A DNA stretch of 64,000 bases from contig JBNKMS010000008.1 in NCBI GenBank assembly GCA_050293315.1, positions 47,992-111,991 of the forward strand. Reading direction: 5' to 3'. Positions 28,214-38,941 of the stretch are shown here, piece by piece. The notes beneath the pieces were generated by a model, which had not been told where the DNA came from, searched no databases, and saw only the letters and a list, made by a program, of their open reading frames with translations. The stretch is from CBFDBF01 sp050293315 (GTDB lineage: Bacteria > Pseudomonadota > Gammaproteobacteria > Chromatiales > Chromatiaceae). Both the position numbers and the translations under genes were made by a program. Within the stretch, counting starts at the first letter, position 1. Each line of letters opens with the position of its first letter.

Positions 28214-28960
28214 ATGATGAATATAGCAACCCGAGAAGACAGGATACTGCTGGGAGTGAATATTGACCACGTTGCCACCTTGAGACAGGCTCGTGGGACC
28301 AGTTATCCTGACGTCATAGAGGCAGCAGCAGTTGCCGAGAAGGCTGGAGCTGACGCTATTACTATCCACCTGCGGGAAGATCGTCGTCATATCCAAGAAC
28401 GCGATGTTGAATTGTTGAGTAAACAGTTACAGACGCGTATGAACCTGGAGATGGCCGCAACTAGTGAGATGCTTGGGATAGCTTCAAAAATAGCACCTCA
28501 GGATTGCTGTCTGGTTCCAGAAAAACGAGAAGAGCTTACTACTGAAGGGGGTCTGGATGTTGCTGCAAATCTTTCATATCTTCGGGAATATTGCGCAGCA
28601 CTGAAAGATACAGGGATACGAGTATCTCTTTTTATCGATGCCGATATGACGCAGATTGATGCCGCCAAGGAATCAGGGGCACCGGTCATAGAGATTCACA
28701 CCGGCCACTATGCTGATGCGATTACAGCTGATGGTAGGACGGCGGAGCTTAAGAAGATACAGCAGGCTATTTCTTATGGAAACCAACTTGGCCTACAGGT
28801 CAATGCAGGGCATGGTCTCGATTACAACAATGTGCAAGAAATAGCGGCAATAGATGGGTTGAGGGAGCTTAATATCGGACACTCCATAATATCGCGAGCT
28901 ATTTTTTCCGGGCTGCACGCGGCAGTAGAAGATATGAAATGCTTGATAAGTGGTGGTTAG
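28214..28960 (+). CDS. pdxJ: Pyridoxine 5'-phosphate synthase
   Basis: A 248-aa TIM-barrel enzyme that condenses 3-amino-2-oxopropyl phosphate with deoxyxylulose 5-phosphate to pyridoxine 5'-phosphate. [19 protein letters not shown] at the start, [17 protein letters not shown], the catalytic Glu of [15 protein letters not shown], and the [11 protein letters not shown] and GHSIISRA phosphate-binding loops are all seen. It ends the lepA-lepB-rnc-era-recO-pdxJ run and overlaps the convergent kinase by 4 bases. Confidence 0.97.
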   Translation: MMNIATREDRILLGVNIDHVATLRQARGTSYPDVIEAAAVAEKAGADAITIHLREDRRHIQERDVELLSKQLQTRMNLEMAATSEMLGIASKIAPQDCCLVPEKREELTTEGGLDVAANLSYLREYCAALKDTGIRVSLFIDADMTQIDAAKESGAPVIEIHTGHYADAITADGRTAELKKIQQAISYGNQLGLQVNAGHGLDYNNVQEIAAIDGLRELNIGHSIISRAIFSGLHAAVEDMKCLISGG

Positions 28961-31710
28961 GTAGCGTCTGCCAATAACTGTGCCACCGCTTCGTCCAACT
29001 GTTTTAGGAGTTCTGCTGATTCATCCTCCTGTCTACTTTTAAGCGCGGTTTCCAGTCGTCGTACTATATCATTCAGTGCCGGAACGCCGCAGACTGCACA
29101 AGATCCATGCATGCGATGAACTGTTTCTATCAGTTTGTCGCGGTTGTCTGTAGCAACAGAGTCCATGATTATGCCCATATTGACAGGCAATTCAGCACAA
29201 AGCTGAGAAAACATGGATTCAGCTAACTCCTTATCCCCCCCGGTAACACGTAGGGCCTGTTCCACGTCACGTAGCGGAAGAGTGCCGTCTGGTTCTGTCT
29301 CGGCTACAGTTACTGCAGGTATAGCAGGGGATTCTCCCATGCCTAGGAGACGCAATATCACACCCCATAATTGAGACTCAGAAATTGGTTTAACCAGATA
29401 GTCATCCATCCCTGCTGCTTTAACTTGTTCTCTTGTTTGGGGTATCACATCAGCAGTCAGTGCTACTATCGGTATATAGCGATCACCCTCTATCTCTCTG
29501 TGGCGTATCTCCCTGGCAGCATCCAGGCCGCTCATTGCTGGCATGTGTATATCCATAAAGATCAGATCAAAGGAGTTATTCGCAATCTGTTCCAATACTG
29601 CGGTACCATCATAAACCCCGGTGACAGAGGCACCACTAAGCTGTAGTAGGGTAGTTATTAGTTGTAGATTGATCGCGTTATCATCGGCGACCAAAAAATG
29701 CACTCCCTGCAGTGATGGCACTTCAAGGTTATTATCTACAGCATAGCAATCTGCAATAGCGGTAGACATAGCATCAGGTGAGAGTATTTGAGATATTGCC
29801 TGTTGCAGGGTGCTAAATCCTAACGGCCTGGAGAGACATGGGGCTGCACTAAACTGCTCTATATGCCTAATAACCCCCCGGTCTGAAGTGCTTAATAGGA
29901 TAAGCAGAGGTGATGATGCACTAAAACTATCATTCCATGAGCTGATTTTTCTCTCTACAGTTCCATTATTAACCTCTTGCAGGGAGAATCCCATAACGAC
30001 TAGATCTACATCTTCACTAGTCAAGGAAGCATCCTGTAAAATCGTATCTTCTGTCGCCCCCATGACGCGCAGATAGTATGATATCGCAAGACTACAGTTA
30101 GCATTACTATCCAGCAGAAGACAGCGCTTGCCTAGAAGTGGTTGTTGGGTATATGACATAACAGGCGGAGCAGGGATTGTAACCTTCAGATCGACTATGA
30201 GAGTGGTCCCATCCCCGGGTACACTCTCTATATTTATATCCCCACCCATAGATTGCGCCAAATTGCGACAGATACTCAGACCAAGTCCTGTACCGCCAAA
30301 TTTCCGGCTGGTTGAGCTATCGGCCTGTTTAAATGGGGTAAAGAGATTACTGTGCTGCTGCTGATCTATACCAATACCAGTATCAGTCACTGTAAGTCGA
30401 AGTATACCCTCACCACTGTTGCTATAATCTGCTGTCATCATGACTCTAACTACTACCTCACCTTCATTTGTGAATTTAATAGCATTGCTCAGCAGGTTAA
30501 GCAGTATTTGACGAATACGGTGTTTATCACCCAGCAACTGCAATGGGACGTCAGGGGAAATCAGCAAAATAAGTTCCAAACCTTTTTCATGTGCGGATGG
30601 AGTAAGCAGCGCGATCGGCTGTTCAAAACAATCATAGGTATCGAATAGTATGCTCTCTGGATCAAATTTTCCTTGCTCCAACTTAGAGTAATCAAGAATA
30701 TTGTTGATAATACTCAGTAGTTCAGAGGCCGATTTGGAGATAGTCTCGACAAGATCCTTCTGCTCTTGGTTCAGATCTGTTTTTAACAAAAGATTAGCGA
30801 AGCCGATAACACCATTCATTGGAGTACGAATCTCATGACTCATATTTGCCAGAAATTCACTCTTGGCCAGACTCGCCTTCAATGCCCTTCTGCGAGCTAA
30901 CTCCAGTTCCACATTCTGAATCTCAAGGGTATCCATTGTCTGTGTTAAATCAGATGTGGCCTCCTCGACATGCCGTTGCATCTGTTCGCTGTAGTTTTGT
31001 AGTTCTTTCGCCATAGAGTTAAATCCTTCTCCCAGGGCTAATACTTCACCACTGGAGGAAGATGAGACACGCGTGGCAAAATCTCCGTGCTTCATCCTGA
31101 TTACAGCCCTGGTCAGTCGCTCAATGGGGGCTGTTATACGGTTACTTAACCAGGAAGCAATTGATGCTGTAATCAAGATAAACAAAAGGGCTATCAATAT
31201 ACTATTGCGAATAACTCGTCGCTGGCTTATTACGCTATAGCTCTCAATTATCTCTACTGTAGCTGTACCAAGCAGCTGGTTATCTGTTGTCGTGACAACC
31301 TCATCCCCCCTGAGCTGCTCCGGAAAATCCCCGACTTGCGCTGCACTGACAACCGAATATACAGGTGCTGAAAAACGGTTTGTCATGATCTCGTTTGCGG
31401 TACCTTTATGTAGATGTAAAAGCGTTGCGCCACTGTTATCACGAATAGTAGCTGAGACTACATTGCCACGTTCAAAGACCTTGGTAACACTATGCCTTAG
31501 GGCATCTAGATCACCGGAAAAGAGTCCATATATGCTAACTGCGGCCATCTCCTGTGCGACCGCCTGTCCCTGCTCCTGGAAAGTTCTCTGCAAGGTTTCC
31601 AGTTGAGTATTGATAATATAGCTGGTCAAACCAAGCGCCATGAATGCTGCGGGTAAAATGCCTAACAGCAATACCTTGATATTTAGTCTGGAGTAACGGC
31701 GTGGAATCAC
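28957..31710 (-). CDS. BarA-like hybrid sensor histidine kinase
   Basis: A 917-aa inner-membrane hybrid kinase. Order: helix (11-33), periplasmic sensor (about 35-165), helix (168-188), HAMP (about 190-240), coiled coil, HisKA with His292 ([11 protein letters not shown]), HATPase with Asn409 and GTGLGLS, a first receiver (about 528-645), a second receiver (about 670-790) with Asp720 ([11 protein letters not shown]) and Lys774 (VKPIS), and an Hpt domain with His868. In the first receiver the phospho-acceptor position is Gly574, so it cannot be phosphorylated and is degenerate. The layout is that of BarA/GacS. It is the last gene of a TonB receptor-binding protein-kinase operon, so it may sense the ligand of that set. 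Confidence 0.9.
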   Translation of the reverse strand: MIPRRYSRLNIKVLLLGILPAAFMALGLTSYIINTQLETLQRTFQEQGQAVAQEMAAVSIYGLFSGDLDALRHSVTKVFERGNVVSATIRDNSGATLLHLHKGTANEIMTNRFSAPVYSVVSAAQVGDFPEQLRGDEVVTTTDNQLLGTATVEIIESYSVISQRRVIRNSILIALLFILITASIASWLSNRITAPIERLTRAVIRMKHGDFATRVSSSSSGEVLALGEGFNSMAKELQNYSEQMQRHVEEATSDLTQTMDTLEIQNVELELARRRALKASLAKSEFLANMSHEIRTPMNGVIGFANLLLKTDLNQEQKDLVETISKSASELLSIINNILDYSKLEQGKFDPESILFDTYDCFEQPIALLTPSAHEKGLELILLISPDVPLQLLGDKHRIRQILLNLLSNAIKFTNEGEVVVRVMMTADYSNSGEGILRLTVTDTGIGIDQQQHSNLFTPFKQADSSTSRKFGGTGLGLSICRNLAQSMGGDINIESVPGDGTTLIVDLKVTIPAPPVMSYTQQPLLGKRCLLLDSNANCSLAISYYLRVMGATEDTILQDASLTSEDVDLVVMGFSLQEVNNGTVERKISSWNDSFSASSPLLILLSTSDRGVIRHIEQFSAAPCLSRPLGFSTLQQAISQILSPDAMSTAIADCYAVDNNLEVPSLQGVHFLVADDNAINLQLITTLLQLSGASVTGVYDGTAVLEQIANNSFDLIFMDIHMPAMSGLDAAREIRHREIEGDRYIPIVALTADVIPQTREQVKAAGMDDYLVKPISESQLWGVILRLLGMGESPAIPAVTVAETEPDGTLPLRDVEQALRVTGGDKELAESMFSQLCAELPVNMGIIMDSVATDNRDKLIETVHRMHGSCAVCGVPALNDIVRRLETALKSRQEDESAELLKQLDEAVAQLLADAT

Positions 31711-31714
31711 TTGG

Positions 31715-32728
31715 CTATTCTCCCGGACTATGGTTTAACTGGTCTACAGGCGGTAGACGTATCTGCAGAGAGTTGGCAACACGTTTATTGCATTTAATTG
31801 AGTAATACTTTGGGTATGCAGGCCCTGGTAGAGTATTGCCTCCATTGGCCAGAAATGAGCCAACTAATTCACCCATATGTCTTCCAATATCCTGTGGAGA
31901 AGAGAAGGCAGCGGCGATAGCACCAGCATTTACATACGCTGCGGAAAAACCGATGACTGGTATTCGTTGATGATAACTAGAGAGGAGAATATTCCTCACA
32001 GTATGCCTATTAAAGATAGTTGGATCAGGCAGTGCCAAAAGAACATCGCTCTTTTCCATCAGCTCATTCAAGACGGCACCAAGTCGCTGTTCATCACGAA
32101 CAATACCAAACCTTGGTCTGAGGCCATATTTCCTGCTTAGCTTGGTAATTGTTTGCTCTGCTTGACGCGAATGGCTATTGATCAATATCCCAACTCGTTT
32201 GCGTTCAGGCATGGATTCGCGTATTAACTGCAATTGCCTCTGTATTGGTTGATCAAGATATATAGCTGATGTACTACGTACATTCCTATTGCCTACCAAT
32301 TGTTTAAATGCCTGCTTGGGGATAAGCGTATGCAGTACTGGAGCGCTATGTTCATGCACAGAAACAAATTTACCCGCTCTACTACCTATAGTCACAATCA
32401 GTGTGTTTGCCGCAGCAATCTGCTTCTTAAGCTGTAAAGTTTTGGACTCGTGCAAAGATGTTATCTGTAGATTAAACAGTTTGCACCGGTTTCTCTTAGA
32501 TGCGCACTTCTGATTTAGATTGGTCTCAAAAGATTCCGCGACTTGGCTATAGATATCATCTGTCCCGCTCTTTATGACCAGTATTACATTGTCAGTAGAT
32601 GCTGAAAGATCAGCAATAACAGATAGATAGAGAAAACAACATAGTGTCAGCAGACTAGCTGCCTGACGCAGCCGCTTGCTTGATTCGGTGGCTGTCCGTA
32701 TGCCTTGTTTTATTTTGGGTGTATACAT
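31715..32728 (-). CDS. ABC-type substrate-binding protein (PF04392/TrpX-like)
   Basis: A 337-aa secreted protein with an N-terminal hydrophobic segment (about 22-40) ending in an Ala-Ser site. The body has the pattern of the ABC_sub_bind family: [26 protein letters not shown], a [26 protein letters not shown] segment, and [26 protein letters not shown]. No permease or ATPase gene lies beside it. It is placed between a TonB receptor gene and a sensor kinase gene, 4 bases before the kinase, which suggests it delivers a ligand to the sensor rather than to an ABC importer. The ligand is unknown. Confidence 0.78.
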   Translation of the reverse strand: MYTPKIKQGIRTATESSKRLRQAASLLTLCCFLYLSVIADLSASTDNVILVIKSGTDDIYSQVAESFETNLNQKCASKRNRCKLFNLQITSLHESKTLQLKKQIAAANTLIVTIGSRAGKFVSVHEHSAPVLHTLIPKQAFKQLVGNRNVRSTSAIYLDQPIQRQLQLIRESMPERKRVGILINSHSRQAEQTITKLSRKYGLRPRFGIVRDEQRLGAVLNELMEKSDVLLALPDPTIFNRHTVRNILLSSYHQRIPVIGFSAAYVNAGAIAAAFSSPQDIGRHMGELVGSFLANGGNTLPGPAYPKYYSIKCNKRVANSLQIRLPPVDQLNHSPGE

Positions 32729-32783
32729 GGCATCATGCCTGCGGTTTTATTATCCTGTTTGTCATTCCAATTATGACGATTTG

Positions 32784-34832
32784 CTAGTGAAAATTAAGGC
32801 CAAATTGCAAGTAGGCCCTAGGCTCTGTTTCATTCTCCTCCTCTTCCCTAAATTCAGTATAGTGACCATCAATATTTTGTAGTACCAGTGATACTTCGGC
32901 ATTGGCAGATGGTAGCTTAAATTCTTTAGCCAGACGTAGGTCGGTGCGTTGATATCCAGGTATATGATTACCTTCCCCCTTCCACTCGACATCATCGATT
33001 TTGTAGATACTGGCGCTCAACTGGATGCCGTTATCAAATTCGTGTCCGGCAAGCACCCCCAGAATATGATCCGCAACCACATCATCAAGAACCCTTGGAT
33101 CCGGATCAGGCGCTCCAGTCCACGTTATATCCCAAACCTCCTCTCCATTTGTATGTATTACGCTGTAACCGATGTGGAACATAGTGCGTTCGCTGGGGCG
33201 ATAATCGAGTTGTAATTCGATTCCATCCATCTCAAGGTAGCCACTGTTGAAGAAACGGATGGCGCCATCATGTATCTCTGGCGGAAAAGTTGGAAAAATC
33301 GAGTCATCCCTGCGATGTGAGATCAAGGGGTCAATCTTTTCATGGAACAGCCTTACATCGAAGGTTGTATTGATATCAGGAAAGATCCCAAGATAACCAA
33401 TTTCATAGGCATCAATCCTCTCCGGATCCATCCCAGGGGTGTGATAATGCAGATGTTCAGTAAATGGCGCCGGTATACCGTGGACCTGAAGATCCGCATA
33501 CGCCTCCCATATCGTAGGGATACGGTAGGCACGGGACGCGGAGAGGCGGACTGTATGATTATTGGTCATATGGTAGTTGAGGGCCAGCCTTGGGGAAAAG
33601 AGGGGGCTATACCCCTCAAAATCCTCATACATAGCCCCGAGATTTACGCTGAGGTCATCTGTCCAGTGCCACTCCGCATTAATGAAGGCACGAATTTGAT
33701 TACGAGTAATATCGCCACGTTCGTTCAGAAGATTCCAACTATTCATCCTGTCATGTCGTGCCCCCAAGCCCCAGACCAGTCGCAGATCATCGCTAGGACT
33801 AAAGGTGTGTTGTAGCTCCAGGTCATAGCGGTCAGTCTCAAAACCGAAGCCTATATTCAGGGGAACGCCTGGAAACCCAGGATCGGTAAAGTAGGTTTCA
33901 TCATCGATATCCTGGTAGTTATGATAGAACTGCAGACTAACCTCATTCTCAGGGGCAATGGTGCGGATCCACTTTAGTTGTTGAAAATTGTAGGCGTGGT
34001 CATTCTCCCGCAGTGGCTGCACGTCATCCGCGGGAAATCCATCTTCTCGCATACCGGATGAGAAACCGGCTGCGAGAAGCAGCCGGTCACTATTGGCCAT
34101 CTGGTAATTACCCCTAAAACCGAGCCAGGATGTGTTAGAGCTGTCGTTTAGCTCATCGTAACCATTGTTCTTGTCATAGTTGATGGTAAGACGATAATCC
34201 AGGGCGCCAAGTGAACCGGCATGGCGCACTACAGCCTGGGATGTATTCTCGTCACCAGCAATCAGCTTGAGCATTGTTCCCGACTGTTCTGCCGGATGTT
34301 CAGTGATAATATTGATGACACCAGCGAAGGAGTTGGAACCATAGGCCGCCGCATTGGGCCCTCGAACCACCTCAATACGGTTAATATCTTCAATGGCCAA
34401 CGGGAGATCCGACCAAGAGACGCCGCCAAAACCTGGGTCATATACGGAGCGACCATCGACCAATACCTGCATATCTCTGGCAAGGTCATTGCTATTACCG
34501 TGGTAGGAGGCGGAGAATTTTGCGCCATGGTAGCGAGCCACATGCATACCAGGGACCAGACGCAACAGATCTGGGACCTCCATCATGCCAGACATATGGA
34601 TCATCTGCTTGTCAATGATCGTAATCGCTGCAGGAATATCGCTCAGAGGCTGTGACAGCCGTGTTGCCGAAAGAACAACAGGGACATCATCAAAAAAATA
34701 CTGTTCTGAAATGGATCCTGCGTAGTCCGGTTCTGCCGCAACCCCCCTCCAACTGCTACAAAAAAGCAGAACAATGAGAAAGAAGAGAAATCTGTTTATA
34801 TGGCCGTAGCGGTAAACTGTGTGGTGCCTCAT
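32784..34832 (-). CDS. TonB-dependent outer-membrane receptor
   Basis: About 682 aa. A signal peptide (FLFFLIVLLFCSSWRGVAA) is followed by a TonB-box-like VPVVLSATR, a plug domain (about 45-160; VPDLLRLVPGMHVARYHG, RDMQVLVDGRSVYDP, VVRGPNAAAYGSNSFAGVINI) and a 22-strand beta barrel ending in Phe-His (YLQFGLNFH), the barrel-assembly signal. ATG at 34832 has AGAGG upstream and is preferred to the longer reading from 34874. The substrate is unknown; no cobalamin riboswitch or heme genes are seen. It is divergent from cysM. Confidence 0.9.
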   Translation of the reverse strand: MRHHTVYRYGHINRFLFFLIVLLFCSSWRGVAAEPDYAGSISEQYFFDDVPVVLSATRLSQPLSDIPAAITIIDKQMIHMSGMMEVPDLLRLVPGMHVARYHGAKFSASYHGNSNDLARDMQVLVDGRSVYDPGFGGVSWSDLPLAIEDINRIEVVRGPNAAAYGSNSFAGVINIITEHPAEQSGTMLKLIAGDENTSQAVVRHAGSLGALDYRLTINYDKNNGYDELNDSSNTSWLGFRGNYQMANSDRLLLAAGFSSGMREDGFPADDVQPLRENDHAYNFQQLKWIRTIAPENEVSLQFYHNYQDIDDETYFTDPGFPGVPLNIGFGFETDRYDLELQHTFSPSDDLRLVWGLGARHDRMNSWNLLNERGDITRNQIRAFINAEWHWTDDLSVNLGAMYEDFEGYSPLFSPRLALNYHMTNNHTVRLSASRAYRIPTIWEAYADLQVHGIPAPFTEHLHYHTPGMDPERIDAYEIGYLGIFPDINTTFDVRLFHEKIDPLISHRRDDSIFPTFPPEIHDGAIRFFNSGYLEMDGIELQLDYRPSERTMFHIGYSVIHTNGEEVWDITWTGAPDPDPRVLDDVVADHILGVLAGHEFDNGIQLSASIYKIDDVEWKGEGNHIPGYQRTDLRLAKEFKLPSANAEVSLVLQNIDGHYTEFREEEENETEPRAYLQFGLNFH

Positions 34833-34973
34833 GACCAGAACCTCTGTATTTGCAATAATTCCCCATGTCCACAATTCCCGACTGTGCCGGAAATAGTTAA
34901 AAATCCTCCAATAACAGACTCATGTTATATTACTACTACTTTAAATGCCCGTGTTGCGAGACACTTATTAGCT

Positions 34974-35867
34974 ATGAATTATCCAACAATTGAGCAGTGC
35001 ATAGGCCAAACCCCCCTGGTACGGCTGCAGCGGCTTCACAGCAATGGCTCCAATACCATATTGCTAAAACTAGAGGGTAACAACCCGGCTGGATCCGTCA
35101 AGGATAGACCGGCACTAAATATGATCAGTCGCGCTGAGGAGCGAGGTGAGATAGGTCAGGGAGATAGCCTGATTGAGGCAACCAGCGGTAATACCGGCAT
35201 AGCCCTGGCCATGGCGGCCGCCATTAAGGGATATCATATGATCCTGGTGATGCCTGAGAATATGAGCCTGGAGCGACGCTCCCTGATGCGGGCCTATGGT
35301 GCCGAGATAATCCTCACGCCGGCCGCAGGTGGTATGGAGGCCGCAATCGACAAGGCGCGGGAGATGGAGGCCGCAGGACAGGGGCATATCCTTGATCAGT
35401 TCTCCAACGCGGATAATCCACTGGCCCACGAGCAGGGGACCGGCCCGGAGATATGGCAGCAGACCGGTGGCAAAATCACCCATTTTGTCAGCGCCATGGG
35501 GACCACAGGCACCATTATGGGTGCATCGTCCTATTTCAAGCAGAAGCAATCAGCGGTTGAGATCGTTGGTGTACAGCCAGCTGATGGCGCCTCTATTCCT
35601 GGTATTCGCCGCTGGCCAGAGGAGTATCTGCCGGCTATCTATGATGCCAGCATGGTGGATCGTATCATTGATATGAGCCAGGAAGAGGCGGAGGAGACCA
35701 CGCGTCGACTGGCCGCAGAAGAGGGTATCCTGGTCGGCATCTCCTCTGGTGGCGCCGTCGCGGCAGCCCTGCGGTTATCTAACGAGGTAGAAAACGGTGT
35801 GATCGTGGTGATTGTATGCGATCGCGGAGACCGCTATCTCTCAACCGGTGTCTTTCCTGCAGAGTAA
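34974..35867 (+). CDS. cysM: Cysteine synthase B
   Basis: A 297-aa O-acetylserine sulfhydrylase with PLP. Lys43 in NPAGSVKDR forms the Schiff base; TSGNTGIALAMAAA binds substrate; SAMGTTGTIMG binds the PLP phosphate. The ERRSLMRAYGAEIILTP segment is CysM-type rather than CysK-type. CysM can also use thiosulfate. The frame is open further upstream, but the family's N-terminus begins at MNYPTIEQCIGQTPLVRL, so ATG 34974 is chosen. Confidence 0.96.
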   Translation: MNYPTIEQCIGQTPLVRLQRLHSNGSNTILLKLEGNNPAGSVKDRPALNMISRAEERGEIGQGDSLIEATSGNTGIALAMAAAIKGYHMILVMPENMSLERRSLMRAYGAEIILTPAAGGMEAAIDKAREMEAAGQGHILDQFSNADNPLAHEQGTGPEIWQQTGGKITHFVSAMGTTGTIMGASSYFKQKQSAVEIVGVQPADGASIPGIRRWPEEYLPAIYDASMVDRIIDMSQEEAEETTRRLAAEEGILVGISSGGAVAAALRLSNEVENGVIVVIVCDRGDRYLSTGVFPAE

Positions 35868-37845
35868 AAACCGAATCGCTCTGTTAGCAGTGCTAATGGC
35901 GCTGCTATGCAGCGGCAACGCCTCGGCCATAGAGCAGATAGATGTAGAGTTGGGCAAACTCTCTGGTGCCGGCTGGTCGCTTGAGGAGGTAATCATGCGT
36001 CTCTCCTGGGGAGAGGGCAGTGGCATGTCTCTCCATATCCAGGGCAGCAAGCTAAACCATCCGGCACTATCAACCCCCCTTGAGACGTTCCAGCTGGAGT
36101 GTCCTCAGAGTGAGATCAGCAGTGAAAAGATCAGCTGTAGAGGTGGGAATTTTACTGCAAATCTAACTGCAAAGGAGGATGTTAGTTTCCCGCTGGATCT
36201 CGAGACAGTATCTATGGACGACAAGTGGCAGCTCCAACTGAGCGCCAAGGCGGTCGATCTCAGACGGTTACAAAAACTATTAACCCTACCCGGCGGCACA
36301 AGGCTTAAGGGCAAGATTGATCTCTCACTGGAGATGATCGGCACTGCAGATGGGGGGGAGAGAGCTGAAGTAAGTTGGAAGACCCAGATGCACAACCTCT
36401 CTTTCAGCGATGCTACTGGAGAGTATCTGGGAGAGGGGCTGTACGGCCGGTGGCAAGGCAGCGCCAAATCGAATGAAGGCGGATGGGAGGGGCGCCATAA
36501 GATCCAGTTGCAGAAGGGCGCCATACTGACGCCGGCCCTGTTTTTGGACCCTGAAGGGCATCAGATCAATCTTGGGCTAGATTTCAGTTGGACCGATGAG
36601 AGCAAAAAGCTAGTTATCCAGAACCTAGATTACCGTCACCAGGGGGTCCTTACCGCACGTGCCTCTGCCGCCCTGGATTTAAGAAATAACACTAAAATAC
36701 AAAGGGTTACACTCAAGACCAGTGAGGCTGATCTGTCTGCCGTCTACTCAGCCTACCTGCAACCGGTAATGGCGGGGACGCTGCTGGAGAACCTGGAGCT
36801 GGCCGGGAAGGGGGCACTGGAACTTGAACTGGGTAGGAGTGGTCAACATAGGGTAGATATACATTTCACTGATATGTTCATGGAGGATGTTGCGGGTCGT
36901 TTTGCTGTCTATGGCCTGGATGGCCAGCTGATCGCCACCAATGGCAGGAGGGCGGAGACAAGCCATCTTAGTTGGGAGGGTGGACATATACTCGGTGGCC
37001 TGAAGACAGGCAAGAGCAGTGCGATGCTACAGCTGAAGGATGGAGGTGTAGAGCTGAAGGAGCCGCTGCTACTACCGGTGCTGGATGGTAGTCTACAGGT
37101 AGATAGATTCAGTCTGGTACAGGCCAAAGATGGCCCCAAGGTGCAATTCAGTGGCTCTGTAGCACCGATCTCAATGCAGGCCATAAGTCAGGCCCTGGAT
37201 TGGCCGCCGCTTGCTGGAGAGATGTCTGGGGTCATACCCGCAGTCTCCTATGAGAAAGGGAAAATTGTGGTGGATGGAGAGATGCTGATACGGCTGTTTT
37301 CAGGAGATGTGAAAATCAATAATCTATATCTGGAGGATATGTTTGGGGCCCTGCCCAGAGTCAAGGCCGATGTGGATTTCACCGGCCTTGACCTGGATAC
37401 CCTAACCCGTACCTTCTCCTTTGGTAAGATAACAGGCAAACTGCAGGGGTATATACATAAGCTCTACCTGGAGGCGTGGCGGCCGATCTCATTTGACGCC
37501 AGACTTGAGACCCCGCCGGACGACGATAGTAGACACCGCATCAGTCAGAGGGCGGTGGAAAATATATCTAATCTAGGTGGGGTTGGTGTCTCTGGCGCGA
37601 TTTCACGCACCTTTTTGCGGATGTTTGAGGAGTTTGGTTACTCTCGCCTTGGAATAAGCTGCCGCCTACAACAGGGGGTGTGTGCAATGGGCGGTATAGA
37701 GCCGGCCAAAAGTGGCTATTACATCGTACGTGGTGGAGGCATTCCCCGTATCGATATTATTGGCTTTAACAATCATATCGACTGGGAGATACTCGTCACC
37801 AAACTAAAGGATATCAGTAGAAGCCCTGAACCAGTAATTAAATAG
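35848..37845 (+). CDS. ydbH: YdbH-like AsmA-type intermembrane lipid-bridge protein
   Basis: About 665 aa. A start at GTG 35848 (inside the cysM end) gives a clear signal/anchor segment (RIALLAVLMALLCSGNASA). The rest is a long run of alternating beta strands with no enzyme motifs, ending in a C-terminal block with LTRTFSFGKITGKLQGYIHKLYLEAW, ISQRAVENISNLGG and RQQGVCAMGGIEP-like sequence typical of YdbH/DUF748-related proteins. E. coli YdbH spans the periplasm and moves phospholipids with YnbE and YdbL. It is shorter than E. coli YdbH (about 880 aa). The next gene is YnbE/YdbL-like, which supports the call. Confidence 0.75.
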   Translation: MSFLQSKNRIALLAVLMALLCSGNASAIEQIDVELGKLSGAGWSLEEVIMRLSWGEGSGMSLHIQGSKLNHPALSTPLETFQLECPQSEISSEKISCRGGNFTANLTAKEDVSFPLDLETVSMDDKWQLQLSAKAVDLRRLQKLLTLPGGTRLKGKIDLSLEMIGTADGGERAEVSWKTQMHNLSFSDATGEYLGEGLYGRWQGSAKSNEGGWEGRHKIQLQKGAILTPALFLDPEGHQINLGLDFSWTDESKKLVIQNLDYRHQGVLTARASAALDLRNNTKIQRVTLKTSEADLSAVYSAYLQPVMAGTLLENLELAGKGALELELGRSGQHRVDIHFTDMFMEDVAGRFAVYGLDGQLIATNGRRAETSHLSWEGGHILGGLKTGKSSAMLQLKDGGVELKEPLLLPVLDGSLQVDRFSLVQAKDGPKVQFSGSVAPISMQAISQALDWPPLAGEMSGVIPAVSYEKGKIVVDGEMLIRLFSGDVKINNLYLEDMFGALPRVKADVDFTGLDLDTLTRTFSFGKITGKLQGYIHKLYLEAWRPISFDARLETPPDDDSRHRISQRAVENISNLGGVGVSGAISRTFLRMFEEFGYSRLGISCRLQQGVCAMGGIEPAKSGYYIVRGGGIPRIDIIGFNNHIDWEILVTKLKDISRSPEPVIK

Positions 37846-37859
37846 TGAGGATTAATACC

Positions 37860-38465
37860 ATGAAAAAAGTTACCCGCACTGGCGGTCTATTGGCCACACT
37901 GCTGCTGTTAGCAGCCTGTGTTACCATCAACATCTATTTCCCTGCAGCCGAGGCGGAGGAGGCGGCCAAGGAGATCGTCAAGGATGTCCTCGGCAATGCG
38001 GTCAAGGTCGCTCCGCCGGCAGAGGACAAGGGCGCCGGGCTGCAACCGAACGCAGAGTGGCGGATCGCTACCAGGGTACTGGATTTTTTCATCCCACCTG
38101 CCAATGCGGCGACACCTAATTTCAATGTGGATACCCCCAAGATCAGGAGCCTGCAAGCCAGCATGAGACAGAGGCATGCGTCCCTTGCCCAATACTACAA
38201 CAGTGGCGCCATAGGTTTTACCAACAACGCCTTGGTGGGTATCCATGACAACGCGGCGATCTCACTGCGGGAGCGTAATACAGTGCAAAATCTGGTTGCT
38301 GCCGAGAATAGTGATCGTAATGCGCTCTATCGAGCTATTGCCAATGCCAACGGCCATCCTGAGTGGGAGCAGGAGGTACGTAATACCTTCGCCCGTGAGT
38401 GGGTCCAGGGTGCAAGAGGTGGCTGGTGGTATCAGAACTCATCCGGTAGCTGGCAGCAGAAATAG
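37860..38465 (+). CDS. YdbL/DUF1318-like lipoprotein with a YnbE-like start
   Basis: A 201-aa lipoprotein. Signal and lipobox are LLLLAAC with Cys19 or 20 as the lipidated residue. Right after it comes VTINIYFPAAEAEEAAKEIV, a strand-plus-helix resembling the ITINMNV strand of YnbE. The C-terminal half (SLQASMRQRHASLAQYYNSGAIGFTNNALVGI to WEQEVRNTFAREWVQGARGGWWYQ) is the DUF1318/YdbL domain. In E. coli YnbE (lipoprotein) and YdbL (periplasmic) are two proteins; here one polypeptide seems to serve both. GAGG 9 bases before ATG 37860 decides the start. Confidence 0.75.
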   Translation: MKKVTRTGGLLATLLLLAACVTINIYFPAAEAEEAAKEIVKDVLGNAVKVAPPAEDKGAGLQPNAEWRIATRVLDFFIPPANAATPNFNVDTPKIRSLQASMRQRHASLAQYYNSGAIGFTNNALVGIHDNAAISLRERNTVQNLVAAENSDRNALYRAIANANGHPEWEQEVRNTFAREWVQGARGGWWYQNSSGSWQQK

Positions 38466-38473
38466 CTAGTGGC

Positions 38474-38941
38474 ATGGGGGTCGAGATAGAGCGCAAGTTC
38501 CTGGTGCAGGGCGATCTTTGGCGGGAGCATGTGGTCGCAGAGTCGAAGCTGGTACAGGGCTACATAGCCATGGGTGAAAATGCAACCATCCGGGTACGTA
38601 CCAGCGACGACACTGCCCATATAAATATCAAGGGCGCATCTACCGGTATCTGTCGGCTGGAGTTTGAGTATCAGATACCGCTGACAGATGCAGAGGAGAT
38701 CCTGCAGCAACTGGCCCTGCAGCCACATATCGAGAAGACCCGCTATAAGGTACGCTGTGGTGACCATATCTGGGATCTCGATCTGTTCGCGGGTGAGAAC
38801 AGCGGCCTGGTTATGGCTGAGATCGAACTGCAGTCAGAGCAGGAGCCGTTCGAGATGCCGGAGTGGGCCGGGGAAGAGGTATCAGGCGACAGTAGATATT
38901 ACAACGCCAACCTGGTGCAACAGCCATTTAGCCGGTGGTAG
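38474..38941 (+). CDS. CYTH-domain protein (triphosphatase-type)
   Basis: A 155-aa CYTH (triphosphate tunnel) protein. The defining ExExK motif is Glu4-Glu6-Lys8 (EIERK). RVRTSDD, INIKGAS, RLEFEYQIP and the alternating acidic strand AEIELQSE line the tunnel. Bacterial relatives hydrolyse inorganic triphosphate or thiamine triphosphate; single-domain forms like this lack the CHAD domain. It is packed between the YdbL-like gene and the transpeptidase-fold gene and overlaps the latter by 7 bases. Confidence 0.85.
   Translation: MGVEIERKFLVQGDLWREHVVAESKLVQGYIAMGENATIRVRTSDDTAHINIKGASTGICRLEFEYQIPLTDAEEILQQLALQPHIEKTRYKVRCGDHIWDLDLFAGENSGLVMAEIELQSEQEPFEMPEWAGEEVSGDSRYYNANLVQQPFSRW

Noticed and set aside
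34833..34973. Cobalamin riboswitch before the TonB receptor
   Set aside because: The divergent region is only about 140 bases and shows no B12-box-like sequence or the expected long fold.
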